Below are positions 25,831-47,700 of a stretch of 64,000 nt of DNA, piece by piece. Under the pieces are notes generated by a model. That model was not told where the DNA came from and did no database searches. It worked only from the letters and a program-made list of their open reading frames with translations. The position numbers and the translations under genes were made by a program. The first letter of the stretch is position 1. Every line of letters starts with the position of its first letter. This DNA is from Apostichopus japonicus (lineage: Eukaryota; Echinodermata; Holothuroidea; Aspidochirotida; Stichopodidae): the NCBI RefSeq assembly GCF_037975245.1, contig NC_092580.1, positions 5,058,501 to 5,122,500 on the forward strand, read 5' to 3'.

Positions 25831-26694
25831 TTCCATATCAAATCACCAGATTTTGGAGTATGTTGTAATTCGACATCTTCTCAAAATAACCAATTTTTTG
25901 TATGCTTGGAACTTCATGAAATAAATATATCCTTTTCCAGATATTTTTAGTGATAAATTGCTCCTAACATATTACAAGTAATTTCAGAGGTTGTAATGTC
26001 CAGTCCAAACTTATACAAAATAATGGTTACAATGCTTTCGTGCAATACATTTGTAAGTTGTGCATTTATAAGTTGCTATTGCATGCTGCGATTCAGTATG
26101 AGGAATGGTCTTTGATGCCAATTTTAACCAATAATATAAAAATAAAATATTTCTGTCTTTGTAGTGCCAACTATGTTTCACAGTATTTATTTCACAGTAA
26201 ACTACAGTATCTTTTTGAATGCACAGGGTTCCTTTCATTGTTGAAGCATTTTATTTATACATTTACTTTCTTTATCATATCTTAATCATATTATTTTCTG
26301 TTTATAAGTAATATTTTTCTGCTTATTGTACAGGTGACAGTCGTATGAATACCATAGGTTGATGGAGATGAATTAAACCTTCAAGCGAACTTTAATCGTG
26401 GACCGTTGAGATATTTACGTTACAAGTGATCATTCGTTCCATTCTTTGTGACATCATAGCAAAGCTTGATGTCGACCCAAAAATGTAAAAAAAAATTAAC
26501 CAATTGATGTCACAGTTTGTGAATCACGGATGAAATACAGTAACTGGAGAAAGAAAGTCATGGTATTCGTTGAGGGATGCTAATTATGCAAGAACTTGAT
26601 GGATTCTAATGTACCTTGTTGAGAATCACTGCGGGGTGCTTGCACTGGATTACCCGAGTGCTGCCAATTAATGCAGTGAATAGAATGAAGCGGA
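25831..26694. promoter_or_regulatory. Upstream region of the SLC2A13 homologue, possible 5' UTR intron acceptor
   Basis: No coding sequence. A pyrimidine-rich run ending TTGTACAG at about 26325-26333 could be the acceptor of a non-coding first intron, followed by about 360 bases of 5' UTR before the ATG at 26695. I see no TATA box or CpG cluster that would fix a transcription start. Confidence 0.3.
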
Positions 26695-35519
<8,825 letters not shown>

Positions 35520-35545
35520 CAGAATCATCATTCAATTCAATTCCA

Positions 35546-36050
35546 TCTGAATCTTGCCTCCATCTCCATCGAGACAAGACGTTTTTTTATATTTTTTACT
35601 GAGTACTATTGTCGACTACAAGGCCGACGTTCAAATTCTCTTTGAACACAGAAACCGCCGTTGATCCAGGGTCACCTAAGGGTCACCTCATATTCAATTA
35701 AATTCAATCTACATCCACACTTTCCCAGAAACATAAAAATCAGTCCCCATGTTTGTCAGACTTGGCTGACATTACCTTTTGAATTGCCTTTTGAAAGTTC
35801 ATTACCTTTTGTGACATTACCTTTTGAAAGTTCAAGTTCTGTCTCGGATATTTCCTGACAGTAAAGTCACAAGAACTGAATCTTGTCTGAATCTCCACCG
35901 AAAAAAAATAAACAAATGACGCCTTTTTTCTTGCCGAGTGGTAGTGTCGACTACAACGCAGACATTCATATTCTCTTTGAAACACAGAGATCGCCTTTGA
36001 TCCAGGGTCACCTCACGATTCAATTATCATTTATACACTGCAAACTTGAT
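35546..36050. repeat. Tandem duplication of about 170 bases, period about 330, just past the SLC2A13 stop
   Basis: The block from CTGAATCTTG through GTCGACTACAA..GC.GAC.TTCA, ATTCTCTTTGAA and TTGATCCAGGGTCACCT (35546-35720) recurs at about 35876-36050 with scattered changes. The two copies flank GACATTACCTTTTGAA repeats. Confidence 0.8.
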
Positions 36051-36433
36051 TTTGAGGTGTTTTTTCCCAGTCTTGGATTTTATTGCAATTTCAAAATTTC
36101 CTTTCTAGATAAAAACGTTATACACTAGAGATGAAATTGTGAGCTGTGCATTTGACTCGGACCTTGGATCTTGTGTAAATGGCCGGGTCTTCAGTGTAGG
36201 GTTATGTATAAACCACACAATGGAAGCTCATCAGAAAACAGGAAAACTGTCTTCAAAACTCAAAGACTCTGGAAAATTCCAAAGGACATTTGAGTGACAT
36301 TGCTACCCTCAAAAGTAAAAAAAATACCTTTTCTTCAATAGGAAGAAAAGAATACAGGTTTTCTTTTTGGCAATTATATTTTTATTAATGTACCTCAATT
36401 GATATCCTTTGGTAAAAGTAAACATGATACAAC

Positions 36434-36557
36434 TTACAAAACATATGCAAGAGCTATTAGTATTATATTTAAAGAAAAATGTATTTTAACACAAAATATT
36501 TACACTCGATGCACTGTGGGCATACATAGCATTTTATTTTTCATTTTATTTCAAGAG
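36434..36557. repeat. First copy of a duplicated block (second copy 38224-38340)
   Basis: Both copies run from ACAAAACATAT.CAAGAGCTATTAG through ATGCACTG.GGGCATACATAGCATT to TTTCAAGAG, in the same orientation, 1.8 kb apart. Confidence 0.8.
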
Positions 36558-37399
36558 GGCTGTCAGAATTTCTTGGATGCAACTTTTAATACTCAAAATG
36601 GAGAGAAAAAGAGACAAATTTTAATATATTCATTATAAAAACCATCAAAACCAGGTTTGTGTGTAAATGAACTCTTGTCTGTCAGGAGTGTTCACAAATA
36701 ATAACCAAAAACCCTATGTACTTTAGCATAGAACTATAGTGATTGGAAATCCAGGGAGGGTTTCCTACCCCCCACCAATTCCCCCCACACTACCCCACAC
36801 TACCCCCACACTGTGGTTAGAGGGGGAAAGTTACTACAGTATTATTTTGTTTTATTCAGTTTCTTAAATTCATAAAAATATGGCAATACAGGAATCTGCA
36901 GGTATTATATATTTGATGTGCATTGTCTTTGGTATAACAAAACTGTTATATATAGATTGTCTATTCGTATATAAAACAAAATGAAACTGGTTCCAAGTGT
37001 TCAATGCATGATGTCTTTTTTTTTCTTCTTTTCTTTTTTTTCGTTTGTTTGTTTTTTGTGCTGATTTTATTTTCAGTATGTCGTGCTTTGAGGCAGTAAT
37101 TTGAGCCGTAAGTTTGAGTGGGCTGAATTAACTGATAGTAATGATAGGGGAGGAGGTAAGCCCAGCATTAAAGGGTTATCTGGAAATAAACATCTTAAAT
37201 TATGCTGTTACCAGCTTTTCAAAGGGAATCTTTGTCCAAGAAGTGATTGGGGGCAATTAATTAATGCCTTTCTATAATCTATCTGTTATACAAACAATTT
37301 AATATCACATACTCTAGTACAAAATATCAAATTTTACTTCCACGAAAGTGTCATTTTTCAGAAAAGGGCCAACAAATTTGCCAAATTTGGAATGCAAAA

Positions 37400-37858
37400 A
37401 AGTGGTGTGTGCAGAGGTTGGTGGGGTGGAGGGAGGGGGTTGGGGTCGTCCCCCGGCCTACCCCCCCCCTCCAGGCCTCCTTACATGGGAGTTAGCTTCC
37501 ATGACCCATGGTAGCACCCCTTGGGCCTCCTGTAATTGTTCTGGCTCCTTTCTAAATCAATTTGGGGAAAATTTGATTAATTATTATTGGCACAATCATG
37601 CATTTAGAGCTACTGATACATATTCCTAAATACCGTATGTCTATATTTTCACGGGGGGGGGGGGGTTGGGAGGACCCCGAGACCCCTACTTAGGAGTTCA
37701 CTTCAATGACCCCCTGGCCAGCACATCCCCATTATAAAATGCTTCATTCACCTCTGGCCTTTCCATACAGGTACAGCCTCCTACCCCAAAACAGTCAGTG
37801 GAAAATTTTGAATTTGGCCCCACCATTTCCCACCTTTAAAATCCTGTGCACACCACTG
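37400..37858. mobile_element. MITE-like repeat with AGTGGTGTG ends and two internal half-units
   Basis: The left end AGTGGTGTGTGCAGAGG and the right end GTGCACACCACTG are imperfect inverted complements. Inside, two half-units share a G/C-rich run followed by GAGTT..CTTC.ATGACCC and a CTGGC..TTTC segment. A related segment appears at about 18870-19060. Confidence 0.4.
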
Positions 37859-38879
37859 TTGCAGAATATTGGGAAATATTCCGGACAGAGATATCCATCG
37901 TATTAGTGAGAAAATATTATTGCCGTATTACTGTTCTATAATTCTGCTCTAAATATCTAAGAAAATCTAAGAAAAGTTGAGGCAAATTCCAGAATTTATA
38001 TTCGAAATGAAAATTTTTACTTTTTTGACTTATTAAATTATCTTGACAATCAAAGTTGCCCAAGTGCTTTTTTGGTTTTATTTTGTGTATATTATTTTCT
38101 TTTATGTTTTTGTTTTGTTTGAGTGATATGTCCAAGTGTCATTTTTCTTTTTCATATTAAATGTCACTCCTCTAGCATTTGTTCTTTATGATCTGAAAAA
38201 ATGAAGAAAACATAGATAAAAACTGACAAAACATATACAAGAGCTATTAGTTTTATGTAAGAGACAATTGAACACAAAGTATTACATTCAATGCACTGCG
38301 GGCATACATAGCATTCTATTATTCATTTGATTTCAAGAGTTTTATACTATGGGTAATGAAAATTGACTTAATTAATTTAAGCTCTTGAAAGGAATAAAAG
38401 AGTTGAAAGTTAAAGCTTGTATCAAATTGTTTTTTTTTTGTGTATGATTTTAATTTGTTTGTTTTCATTTATTTACACATTTTTGAGTGATATGTCTGAG
38501 TGTGAGTTTTATTTATTTATTTTATTATTAATGAAATTTCACTTTTCCATCATCTTTTCTTTATGTGAAAAAAAAAAGGAAATATGAATGTTTAATTGAA
38601 TTTTATGTAATTCCACTATATATACTATTGATGATTTAATAGTTATACACAGTAGCCGATGCAGACATCAATCATGTTTGTTTTGATTATATCATGTCTG
38701 AAACTAAGTCCTCATGTGACCTGAATGATATTAACACTATTAAGCTGTGTAAGTATATGAAAGGTGACGTTAAAAAAGATATTAACTTGACCATTGTCAT
38801 CAAACCAAATCAAATGAGAACAAACACAAGCTGCTCAGCTGTGATGTAATTACTGAAACTTGTCTGTGATTTAGCAGCT

Positions 38880-39400
38880 TGTTTGTTTCAATCGCTTGTC
38901 AGATGGAGTACATCACCAGTGATCAAGCAGCATGTCTGTGATGGAGTACCTTGTCTGTGATAGAGTACCTTGTCTGTTTCAATCGCTTGTCAGATGGAGT
39001 ACCATATCTGTGATTAAGCAGCTTGTCTGTGATGTAGTACCTTGTCTGGGATGGAGTGCCTTGTCTGTTTCAATTGCTTGTCAAATGGAGTACCATGTCT
39101 GTGATTAAGCAGCTCGTCTGTGATGGAGTACCTTGTCTGTTGCAAAAGCTTATCAGATGGAGTACCTTATCTGTGATTAAGCAGCTCGTCTGTGATAGAG
39201 TACCTTGTCTGTTGCAATAGCTTAATTGATGGAGTACCTTGTCTGTGTTTCAATCGCTTGTCAAATGGAGTACCTCATCAGTGATCAAGCAGCATGTCTT
39301 CGATGGAGGGAGAAGCTTGTCTGTGATCCAGTAGCTAATCCCAAAACAGAGTACCTTGTCTCTGACTCAGCTGCCTTTGATTGAGTACCTTGTCTGTGAA
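38880..39400. repeat. Minisatellite of 70-90 base units (GATGGAGTACCTTGTCTGTGAT)
   Basis: The motif GATGGAGTACCTTGTCTGTG alternates with CAATCGCTTGTC and GATTAAGCAGCT segments. Anchor copies lie near 38902, 38992, 39083, 39156, 39228 and 39263. Confidence 0.85.
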
Positions 39401-40516
39401 CGATTTTACTACTCCCGTGATGGGGAGGGGCATGGGGAGGGTGTGAAGCAGTCACCATCCCGAGGAACTGATCATTTGATAGAAATCTGAATCTTGTTGT
39501 CACCTGTGTACTCTATGTGCTATTTTGCTGACAGAAATTTTACAAAGTCGTAAAAATTTGATCTCAAATATGGCAATAAAATACCATATGGACAGCGGTG
39601 GATTTCATTGAAATAATATCAGTTTAAATTACTGTAAATAATAGCTGAAAATTATAGCACAAACCAGAAGAATGTAGAAAGAAAAATTTTGGCTATATCT
39701 TCATTTATTGCAAGTTACATGCAGGAGGAATTAAACTGTCAACAAGTTTGATGACTGTGAGAATCCTGCAACTACTGAATAACAGTCAAACACATTGAAA
39801 CAGTATGTAGAAAATTTTCACATTCATTTGTGTGAACAGCAAAAAGATTTAAAGATATTTAAATTAGTAAAATAAGCAACATGTGAGATGTGATTTGTCA
39901 GGCTAAACATGGGCAAACTTGCAGCAACCAAAAAAGCATTTATTTTTCTATCATATTTTGATGGATATATTAAGTTAATTTTAAAAATACTATTTTTTTT
40001 CCAATACAGAAGTGAGTTTTGCAAAAAAAAAACAGGGAGCCTTTTCAATCTCTGTCATCCGTGTCAGAAGGCGTTAAATGCTATCATAAGTTGATAATTG
40101 TCAAATATTAATTTTAGTTAAATTCCATTAAAACAACTGGTACAACCTACTGTCTTACTAATGAATGCATAAAGCCATATGTAAACTAAGCATGCTGGGA
40201 AAATGTCCTTTCCGTTTGTTTGGATACATTTTAGCAAATTTGTTAACAATTTTTATTCAGTTTTCCTTGCCATAATATATAGGTTGATATGGGCAGTAAA
40301 CTGTGTCAACCTTAAAAACAATTGTATTATCTCCATAAAGTTAGCTTTCCAAGTTTAATATAATATACATTTATTCACATGGTAAGTTCCATTTGTATCC
40401 TAACAAAGATCAGTTTGTGTTTTTACAGCAGCTGTTATCTTAAGCTAGCTCTAAGAAAACCAGAAAAGAAAACAAACCCAAAAAACATATTAACATGAAC
40501 TTTCTGATTGGGCCTT

Positions 40517-41791
40517 TCAAACAGACTTGCAGGAATCGAACGTATCGGAATAGCTGGACTCTGCACTGAATAAGTTAACAGAATCGCTCAATGTGGAATC
40601 CTCTGTTTCGGGATTATCTGCTACCTGACTTTTGCATCTTTCATCGTCCTCTCTAGTCGCCTCTCCTGGTGCCATCTGGTTATCGTTGCGCTCGGCTACC
40701 TCTTCATCAGAACCGACATCACTTAGTGAAGCAGACGCGCCCCCAATCAATTCGATAACATCTATCTCCACTGACTCCAGACACTTCTCTTGGGGTTTGT
40801 CCAGAATGACTTTTGTTTCCAGTGCAGACTGTTGTCCATTATTCATTTCCAATGGACCCTTTTGAACAGTTGATGATTCATCCACTTCCCGAGTCAGTCC
40901 ACCAGTTGTGATTGCTCGGTCTGTGTCGGGGCTTATTTGGCTACCTCTGCTGGCTGTACTAGATACAAGTCCAGAGTGAGCAATTCTTACTCCTTTCTCA
41001 CTGTTGTTGTTGCTTACGATGCCCTTAGAACTTCCATCCTCTTCAGTTTTCATTCTGTCATCCCTTCTTTGCATCCCGTCTCTTTTGTTTTCGACTGGCA
41101 TTTCTTCATAGTTACCTGACAGTGGATTTGACCTCCCAGCTAACCTCTGACCCTCTCGCCCATCCCACTGAGTACCCTTATCACAGCTTACTGTCTCCTC
41201 TGTCTGGGTACCACTGTCCTTCCAGCTCTCAATCGATATCCTGCAGTCACTCTGAGTACCCTGTTCTTTCACAGAGGGCTTTCCAATCTCACACTGTACC
41301 CCTTTCTGTGTCAGACCGTGCCCAGAGCTGACACGAACCTGACCTGCGACTAACTGCTCAGTGGATTGACCCCCTTCTGACTCAATGTGTCCGAGTTGAC
41401 CCACATCTGACCCACTGGAGTACTCACTTATTTCCACTGGTTTGGAAATACTGTTTCTTACATCTTCCTTCAGATTCTGGTCAGCTGGTCTGGAAATTTC
41501 ATTATTTTTGGCATCGGCAACATTTTCTGATGTCTTTTCTTGTCTTCCTTCTGGCGAGATTAAGGAAATACTCTCCAACGCTCGCCTCTGAACATCTCTA
41601 GAGTAAGGAGACAGTGGAGAAGCCCTCGTTTCAGGGATCCTCCGGTCGGTCTTTGTGTCACCCGCCTCTCGAATTGATGGTTTCTTCTTCTTCTCATGAG
41701 ACAGACGAGGAGAAGGAGGCGGAGGTGAAGTGACACAAGAATCCGAAGATCGCGAGAGATGGGATGAAAGAGATCCAGATTCCTTGCAAGA
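40517..41791 (-). CDS. REDIC1: Terminal exon of the REDIC1 homologue, with a cluster of LC8-like docking motifs
   Basis: The exon encodes 424 residues and the stop. It begins SCKESGSL, then has a PPPPSPRL and KKKK stretch. At 41162-41299 there are four motifs of the form G-[T/V]-Q-x-[D/E]: KGVQCE, QGTQSD, SGTQTE and KGTQWD. Their glutamines lie 14, 16 and 12 residues apart (about residues 689, 703, 719 and 731). The TQT anchor followed by an acid is the known recognition pattern of dynein light chain LC8 (DYNLL). The tail is acidic and serine-rich (VGSDEEVAE, SAESSYSDTFDSCKSV end). No globular domain is evident. Confidence 0.75.
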   Translation of the reverse strand, partial: SCKESGSLSSHLSRSSDSCVTSPPPPSPRLSHEKKKKPSIREAGDTKTDRRIPETRASPLSPYSRDVQRRALESISLISPEGRQEKTSENVADAKNNEISRPADQNLKEDVRNSISKPVEISEYSSGSDVGQLGHIESEGGQSTEQLVAGQVRVSSGHGLTQKGVQCEIGKPSVKEQGTQSDCRISIESWKDSGTQTEETVSCDKGTQWDGREGQRLAGRSNPLSGNYEEMPVENKRDGMQRRDDRMKTEEDGSSKGIVSNNNSEKGVRIAHSGLVSSTASRGSQISPDTDRAITTGGLTREVDESSTVQKGPLEMNNGQQSALETKVILDKPQEKCLESVEIDVIELIGGASASLSDVGSDEEVAERNDNQMAPGEATREDDERCKSQVADNPETEDSTLSDSVNLFSAESSYSDTFDSCKSV

Positions 41792-44700
41792 CTGCCAAAA
41801 AAAATCAAGACGATAGAAACAAACAATTGAAATGTTGAAAGGTTGGTGTATGGAATTGAACAATATCTACAGTTTAGCGCCAGTAAAATAAATTCTCTAG
41901 ATATCATAGAGGATGATGCCTTGATGCAGTTTAAATCATTAAACCTACATTGTATGTTGCTAATGCACATCAGTTTGCCCTCAAAAAGTAAATTCATTGT
42001 TTTCAGGGATGAGCCTGACTTTCCAAACAAAATCCTTCAAATATTTAACTTGCGGGGAGTAAAAGGACGACCTTGATGTGCAAGCCAAAACAGTTGAGGT
42101 TCAGTCTGGGCTGTGGTGGGGGTGTCCAGGGGCAAACAGTGGGCTACGTACCTTAACATGTTGACTGACTAGGCATTAACTGATTTAGAGTAAAACTATG
42201 TAGCCTGCAGGGACATGAAACATGTTATTTTGATTCATGATTATTGAATAAAACTCACAATCAGAAACATTGCATTTTGATAAATTTAAAAGAAAGCTAG
42301 TCTAGGCTAGGCTGTTCCTTGCATTCCTATGATACTATTTCCTCAACAAACTGATGTTTTATACCAGTGGTTCCCAACCTATTTGGAAAAGCTACCAATA
42401 CACCCTCTCCTCTCTGGTCCATTAGCTGTCCCCTCTGACTCACCTCCATCCCGTCCCCCCCCCCCCCAACACACTCCTCGGGCCTTGATGGTGTGCTACT
42501 TAAAGGCTGTTGAAATGGTAAACTACATTAAGACTGTATTAACCAGACATTTCTCATCTGAGTAACCCCTGGTCCCAAATGGCTGAATATTACAGGTTTT
42601 CCTGTCACTTGTGTCGTATGGGAATCCTGTACATATCACTTTAGAATCCTGTGATAATAATTATCGTCTTCTTCACACTGAGTACATGATACTGCAAATG
42701 GCTCTAATATCATTCAATTATCTGAAATATATTGACTTTGCTGTGGAATGACAGTCTTATGTAAAAGGGACATGCCCATGAGTGAATTCCCTACTTACAT
42801 CTTCTTGAAAGCTTTCTATAAATAATGTATCTAGCTTTCTCTTCTTCAGTGATGAGGGTAGCTCATCAAAATCATCTGTAGAGAATAAAATAATTTTATA
42901 GAGTAGTTGATGTAGCTATTAAAATACATTGTCGGTTGTAATAACATGAGAGAATGGTACCTGCACAATGCATGCATACTTTAATTACAATTGAGCTGGT
43001 ATGTAGTACTTTATATTTAATGTAGGCATGGTTACACTGTTTACTTTCCTAGAGATGTAGACAAGGGGTACACTGTATATTTCACATGATATGCAGGGAC
43101 TCGGTACACTTTGTTATGCATACAATGATATATGCAGAAAGGCAACATAGATAAAAAGCCTTGTTTTATATTTGCAATTGATTATATGAAAAACAAGTAA
43201 AGCATGGATCACTCAGAACACAAAAGAGGATCAGCGATTGTGACCTTGCGTGGTATTTAACTGAACAGAAAACGGCCACTGATTTATAGATGGTGCTAAA
43301 CACTAAGGGAACTGTGTACTAGGTATTCTGTTTGATTATTAAAGGCAGTGATGAATACTAGCATTGATTTCAACATTGGCTTTTGCATCTTAGAAGCAAT
43401 TTATAACATGTGTAATAATTTCAACATGATCTTCACGCTATCCCAGTAAAACTCCATTTCACACCACATGCAATGCATAAGCATAGCATGCAAAGTTCCC
43501 ATATATCATACTCTGTACTCACCAAGCCCTCCCGGTGAAGAGTAGCCTCTGTTGAGATCAGCATCCAAGTTTAAAACCTATCGAAAGAGAATATGTAAAA
43601 CCAAAAAATTGTACAGTTTACAAACAGTATTTAGCCTTAACACATGAAGTGATGTGTCTCTATAAAAACACTAATTGAGAAAAAAAAGTTCGAAACAGGA
43701 AAAGAGTCTTTTCTCACCTCCCTTAAGACTGATCTAGGAAATCCATCTTGTAATGAACTTAAGCTGCTGCTGCTAATACTAGAGCTTCTGAAAAAAAAAC
43801 AAGATGAACTGTGTGAATAAACAATTTCATCTCAAAATGAAAATCACAATGTAAGAGTTTTCAGCTTGGCTTATCTTCCTAAGGAAATTAAATATTCTGC
43901 AAAAATTTGGGAGTTTGTGTTCATTATATGTTCATCTCAATCAGGACAATGGTGATGCCTGGGTTAGTATTTTCTTATAATTATTCTATCAATATTTGAG
44001 TAAAAATTCTCTAGTAATGTACATAAGTCCATACAGGTGGATAAACAGATATGATGACATCACTGTGAATGTTACGACCAATCCTGTTAATACAAGGATG
44101 ACTTTCACAATGGAGATGACTCTGAATAGATATTAATAAAATAAACAGAGGAACAAAAGAATCTTAAGTGAAATAGCAAACTCTTTACTAATACCTGTTC
44201 TTGTTAGTTCTTAATCTGGATAAGTCTTCTGACCGCATGCCTGGAGACTGAAGGGTTCTTTGAATATCTCCTGAGGAGAAAGTGAAAGGGGCATCCAATG
44301 AATGCAAGATAACATTAGTAAGATATATTTTTTCGTCACTTTCATCTCACAGTTTTTTCTGTCTAATTTGCTCTTTTCATTGTTCCATTGTCCAATTAAA
44401 GTGTCCATCTGTCAGTCTGTCTCTCATTTTAATTTGATGTGATTCCTTTTTCATTTCTATTAGCCCATGAAGAAGAAGGCCACTAGGAAGGAAATGTTAC
44501 TTGGGCCATTCAACTTTTATAAAACATTTATTTTTGCATAGCGCCCTCTATTTTCAAAAGTTTGTCTACCATCATCAATACAATGAATTAAGCCCCCCCC
44601 CTCCTTTCCCCCCAAAAAGAAGTTATAATAGTAATAAATAAAGTATTTCAGACATAACAAGGCAAGTCACCAATCACTTAACTATTTTTCTGTTATAAGC

Positions 44701-47700
44701 AGAATATTCTATTCACTTTACATGTCTTAATTTGGAGGCCTTAATATCTGCAATAATGTGGAGAATAACAACCTCCAGAAATTCCAGTTCAGTAACTTTT
44801 AGTTATCAGCAGAACTGATGATTACTCCACTTCACAATCTCATCCTTGATTTCAATGCAGCTTTGAGGAAAACCAGATAGAATTGAAATTAGTGTATTTT
44901 CTAAACATTTCAATATATCAGGTTTTGTTGCTTCTGAAATCCCCTCCACCCCACTCCTCCTCCCTGGCCTGAAATGTTTTAGATTTAAATTATATAGATA
45001 TAGATATAAAAATGTATGTGATGTGTTTTAGTGCAGTACCTTCATTTGGTGATTCTTGTTTGCTGACTTCTTGTTGGTTCAGTTCTTGACTTGGAATGTA
45101 GACGACACTCTCTGGTGATGTGAAGTTAGTCGTTTCATGACATAACAGATCAACTGGAGATTCTCTCCCTGGTATCGCTGTCGGGGAGTCCTCTTGGTTG
45201 TTTCGTGGACCACACCTGCCGAGGGTGTAGACTTGATCATCAGGGACACCGTGGGTGCAGAGTTGTCCACCAGGAACACCAAAGGTACAGGGCTGACCAC
45301 TGGTTACATTCTTTACTTCTTCTCCTGCTCTGGTAGAATTGAATAAATTTCCTCGATTGCGCTGTGAGTTTTGCAAAGGGCAACAAGACTTGTGGCATGA
45401 TGTTGTATAATTTTGATGTGTCTCGGTACGTTCTCTAAGTGAGCTACTTGCTTCGTTAGTCATGCGGCTGCTATGGTAACCTTGTCCTCTCTCATCTGGA
45501 GAATACATCTGAGAAATGTTGAAAAAAAATCAATTTACTACTGATTCAACATAACATGACTGTTACTGTGTTCAATTTGTTTCTCCCTTAATTAACCCTT
45601 TAGCTACTAAAATTAGGAACAAAATTGGTACATTGAATCGGTTGAATTTATCAAACCTTCATGGTCTTTAAAATATGATATTGTACAATATTCATTCAGG
45701 GAGAGCTGGAAAACTCCGTTTAGTGAAACACATACAAAACGCCCGTCTCTATTTCATTGGTAGTTCCTTGTGTCTATCTCATTTATGTGAAATGTTAAAG
45801 TTTTCATACAACTTAACCAGAGTCGAGAAGAGTTGTTTTATTTTTACGGTCAAGTCGAGAAATTACCAGTGATGACTTCACTCGCTCGAGTTGAGTAAAA
45901 AAACTTGAGTCGAATCGAATCAATCTGCTATCTCTATGGGTAAAAAGATTGACACACTTGTTCAACATCAAATCACGTTTGAATTATTTTTTGCGACTCT
46001 ACGTCATAACTTTGTTACAACAATGTTCTTTTCATACAAACGTGAACACGGAAGCACCGAGAATTCCTACCATCTAGTAACGACTGATGTATTTTGAGAG
46101 TTATTTAAAGGTTACTTACTGTGCAATCATCTGAAGACTCTGAATCCAAGAACATTTCATTAGAGGAAGCTACAGTCGTTTCTCTTAGTTGCAAAGGTGG
46201 TCCTGAACAGCTCCCTCTAGTACTGAGATAAAAAAAAGAAAAAAAAAAGAACATAATGAATTAAAGACGTGCAATTGAAGCAGCTGAGTTTTTTGGGTTT
46301 TTTTCCTGAACGTATTTCATAGTAGAAAGTTAAGATTCAGTTTCAACATAACAAAAAAAAAAAAAAGTTTTGAACAGTTTAACAATCAGACTTTTGTATG
46401 TGATTGATAGCATCATGGGATGGAAAAATTTTACAATGAAAAAAGATGGATGATAAAATTTATCACCGACTAAACTTCATTTGGTGCAATGAAAAATCTA
46501 GAACAGTATCTAGAGTATCTCTACAATAGTTCAATTCATAAAATATCTGGAAATTCTTGTTCAAACGCAAAACTTGGATTTTAAAGGGAAATTGTTACCA
46601 TCAGATGAACATGGATATAATGACACAAGAATTTCATGTATTCCTATTGTCACACTTTTACATTCATTTTTGTTAAAATTTTGAATGCACTTTATCTTTA
46701 CCAACTGTTGTAATCATCTTTAACTGTATTCATGTTTAGGAAACCACTTTAATATAATTGGAACATTTTTACAGGACAAGTTACCTTTGTGGAGCGGATG
46801 AAGTGAACTGGAAAAAGATGTCTTCTGATGACCGCATCTGACCTATCAGCATACCCTCTGGAGGTCTCCTATGATCCACCAGCACCCCCTCAGGTACCTT
46901 CCTCTGGCCCACCACTGTACGCTCTGAGGACCTCTGCTGTCTCCTGGGCTGGCTATCTGATTCGGCTGACGCACAAACTGAACTCATTCTTGTATCTCTA
47001 ACTTGACTGGCCACAGCTTGGGATCTCACCTGAACATGGAAAAGTGTTAACGGTGTCAAGACTCACAACATGTATGTCAACAGTATTGACAAAAATGTGA
47101 TATATCAACATTTGGGTGCTTCGTATCACACTTTACATGGTTCAGTCATGGATATTACTTAGGTACCCTATATCATCACATGGATAATATAAGTGTCATC
47201 ATCTGGTTAGTATTAGAGTCATCGTGTAGTTAGTACTGGAGTCATCACATGGTTATCGCTCTGGGGGTTAATGTGTCCATATATGATTCATACAAGAGTT
47301 ACAGCATGGTATAATATTATAGTTATCACATGGTTTGCATATTAGTCATCACATGGTTAGTATTAGAGTCATCACATGGTTAGTATTAGAGTCATCACAT
47401 GGTTAGTACTACAGCATTCCCTTGGTTTGTCCCTCTGGGGTTTAATGTCTCCATACATGATTCATACACATGGTTTGCATATTAGTCATCACATGGTTAG
47501 TACTAGAGTCATTGCAAGGTTAGTATTAGAGTCATCACATGGTTAGTACTACAGCATCCCTTGTTGGGGGTTAATGTCCCCATACATGATTCATACAAGA
47601 GTGACAACAATGTTATAGTCATCACATGGTATGCACTAGAGTCATCACACAGTAGAGTATCAGAGCTCCTACATGGTTATTATGAATTATGAAGTCCAAA

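Larger units (their letters stand above)
35520..40516. other. Region between the convergent SLC2A13 and REDIC1 genes
   Basis: Presumably holds both 3' UTRs. It contains a tandem duplication (35546-36050), a duplicated block (36434-36557 and 38224-38340), a MITE-like repeat (37400-37858) and a minisatellite (38880-39400). No open frame was accepted. An AATAAA at about 35909 is a possible polyadenylation signal for SLC2A13. Confidence 0.55.

Noticed and set aside
42363-42565. Complete hAT MITE
   Set aside because: Only one end (CAGTGGTTCCCAACCT) was seen, with no inverted partner or target-site duplication.
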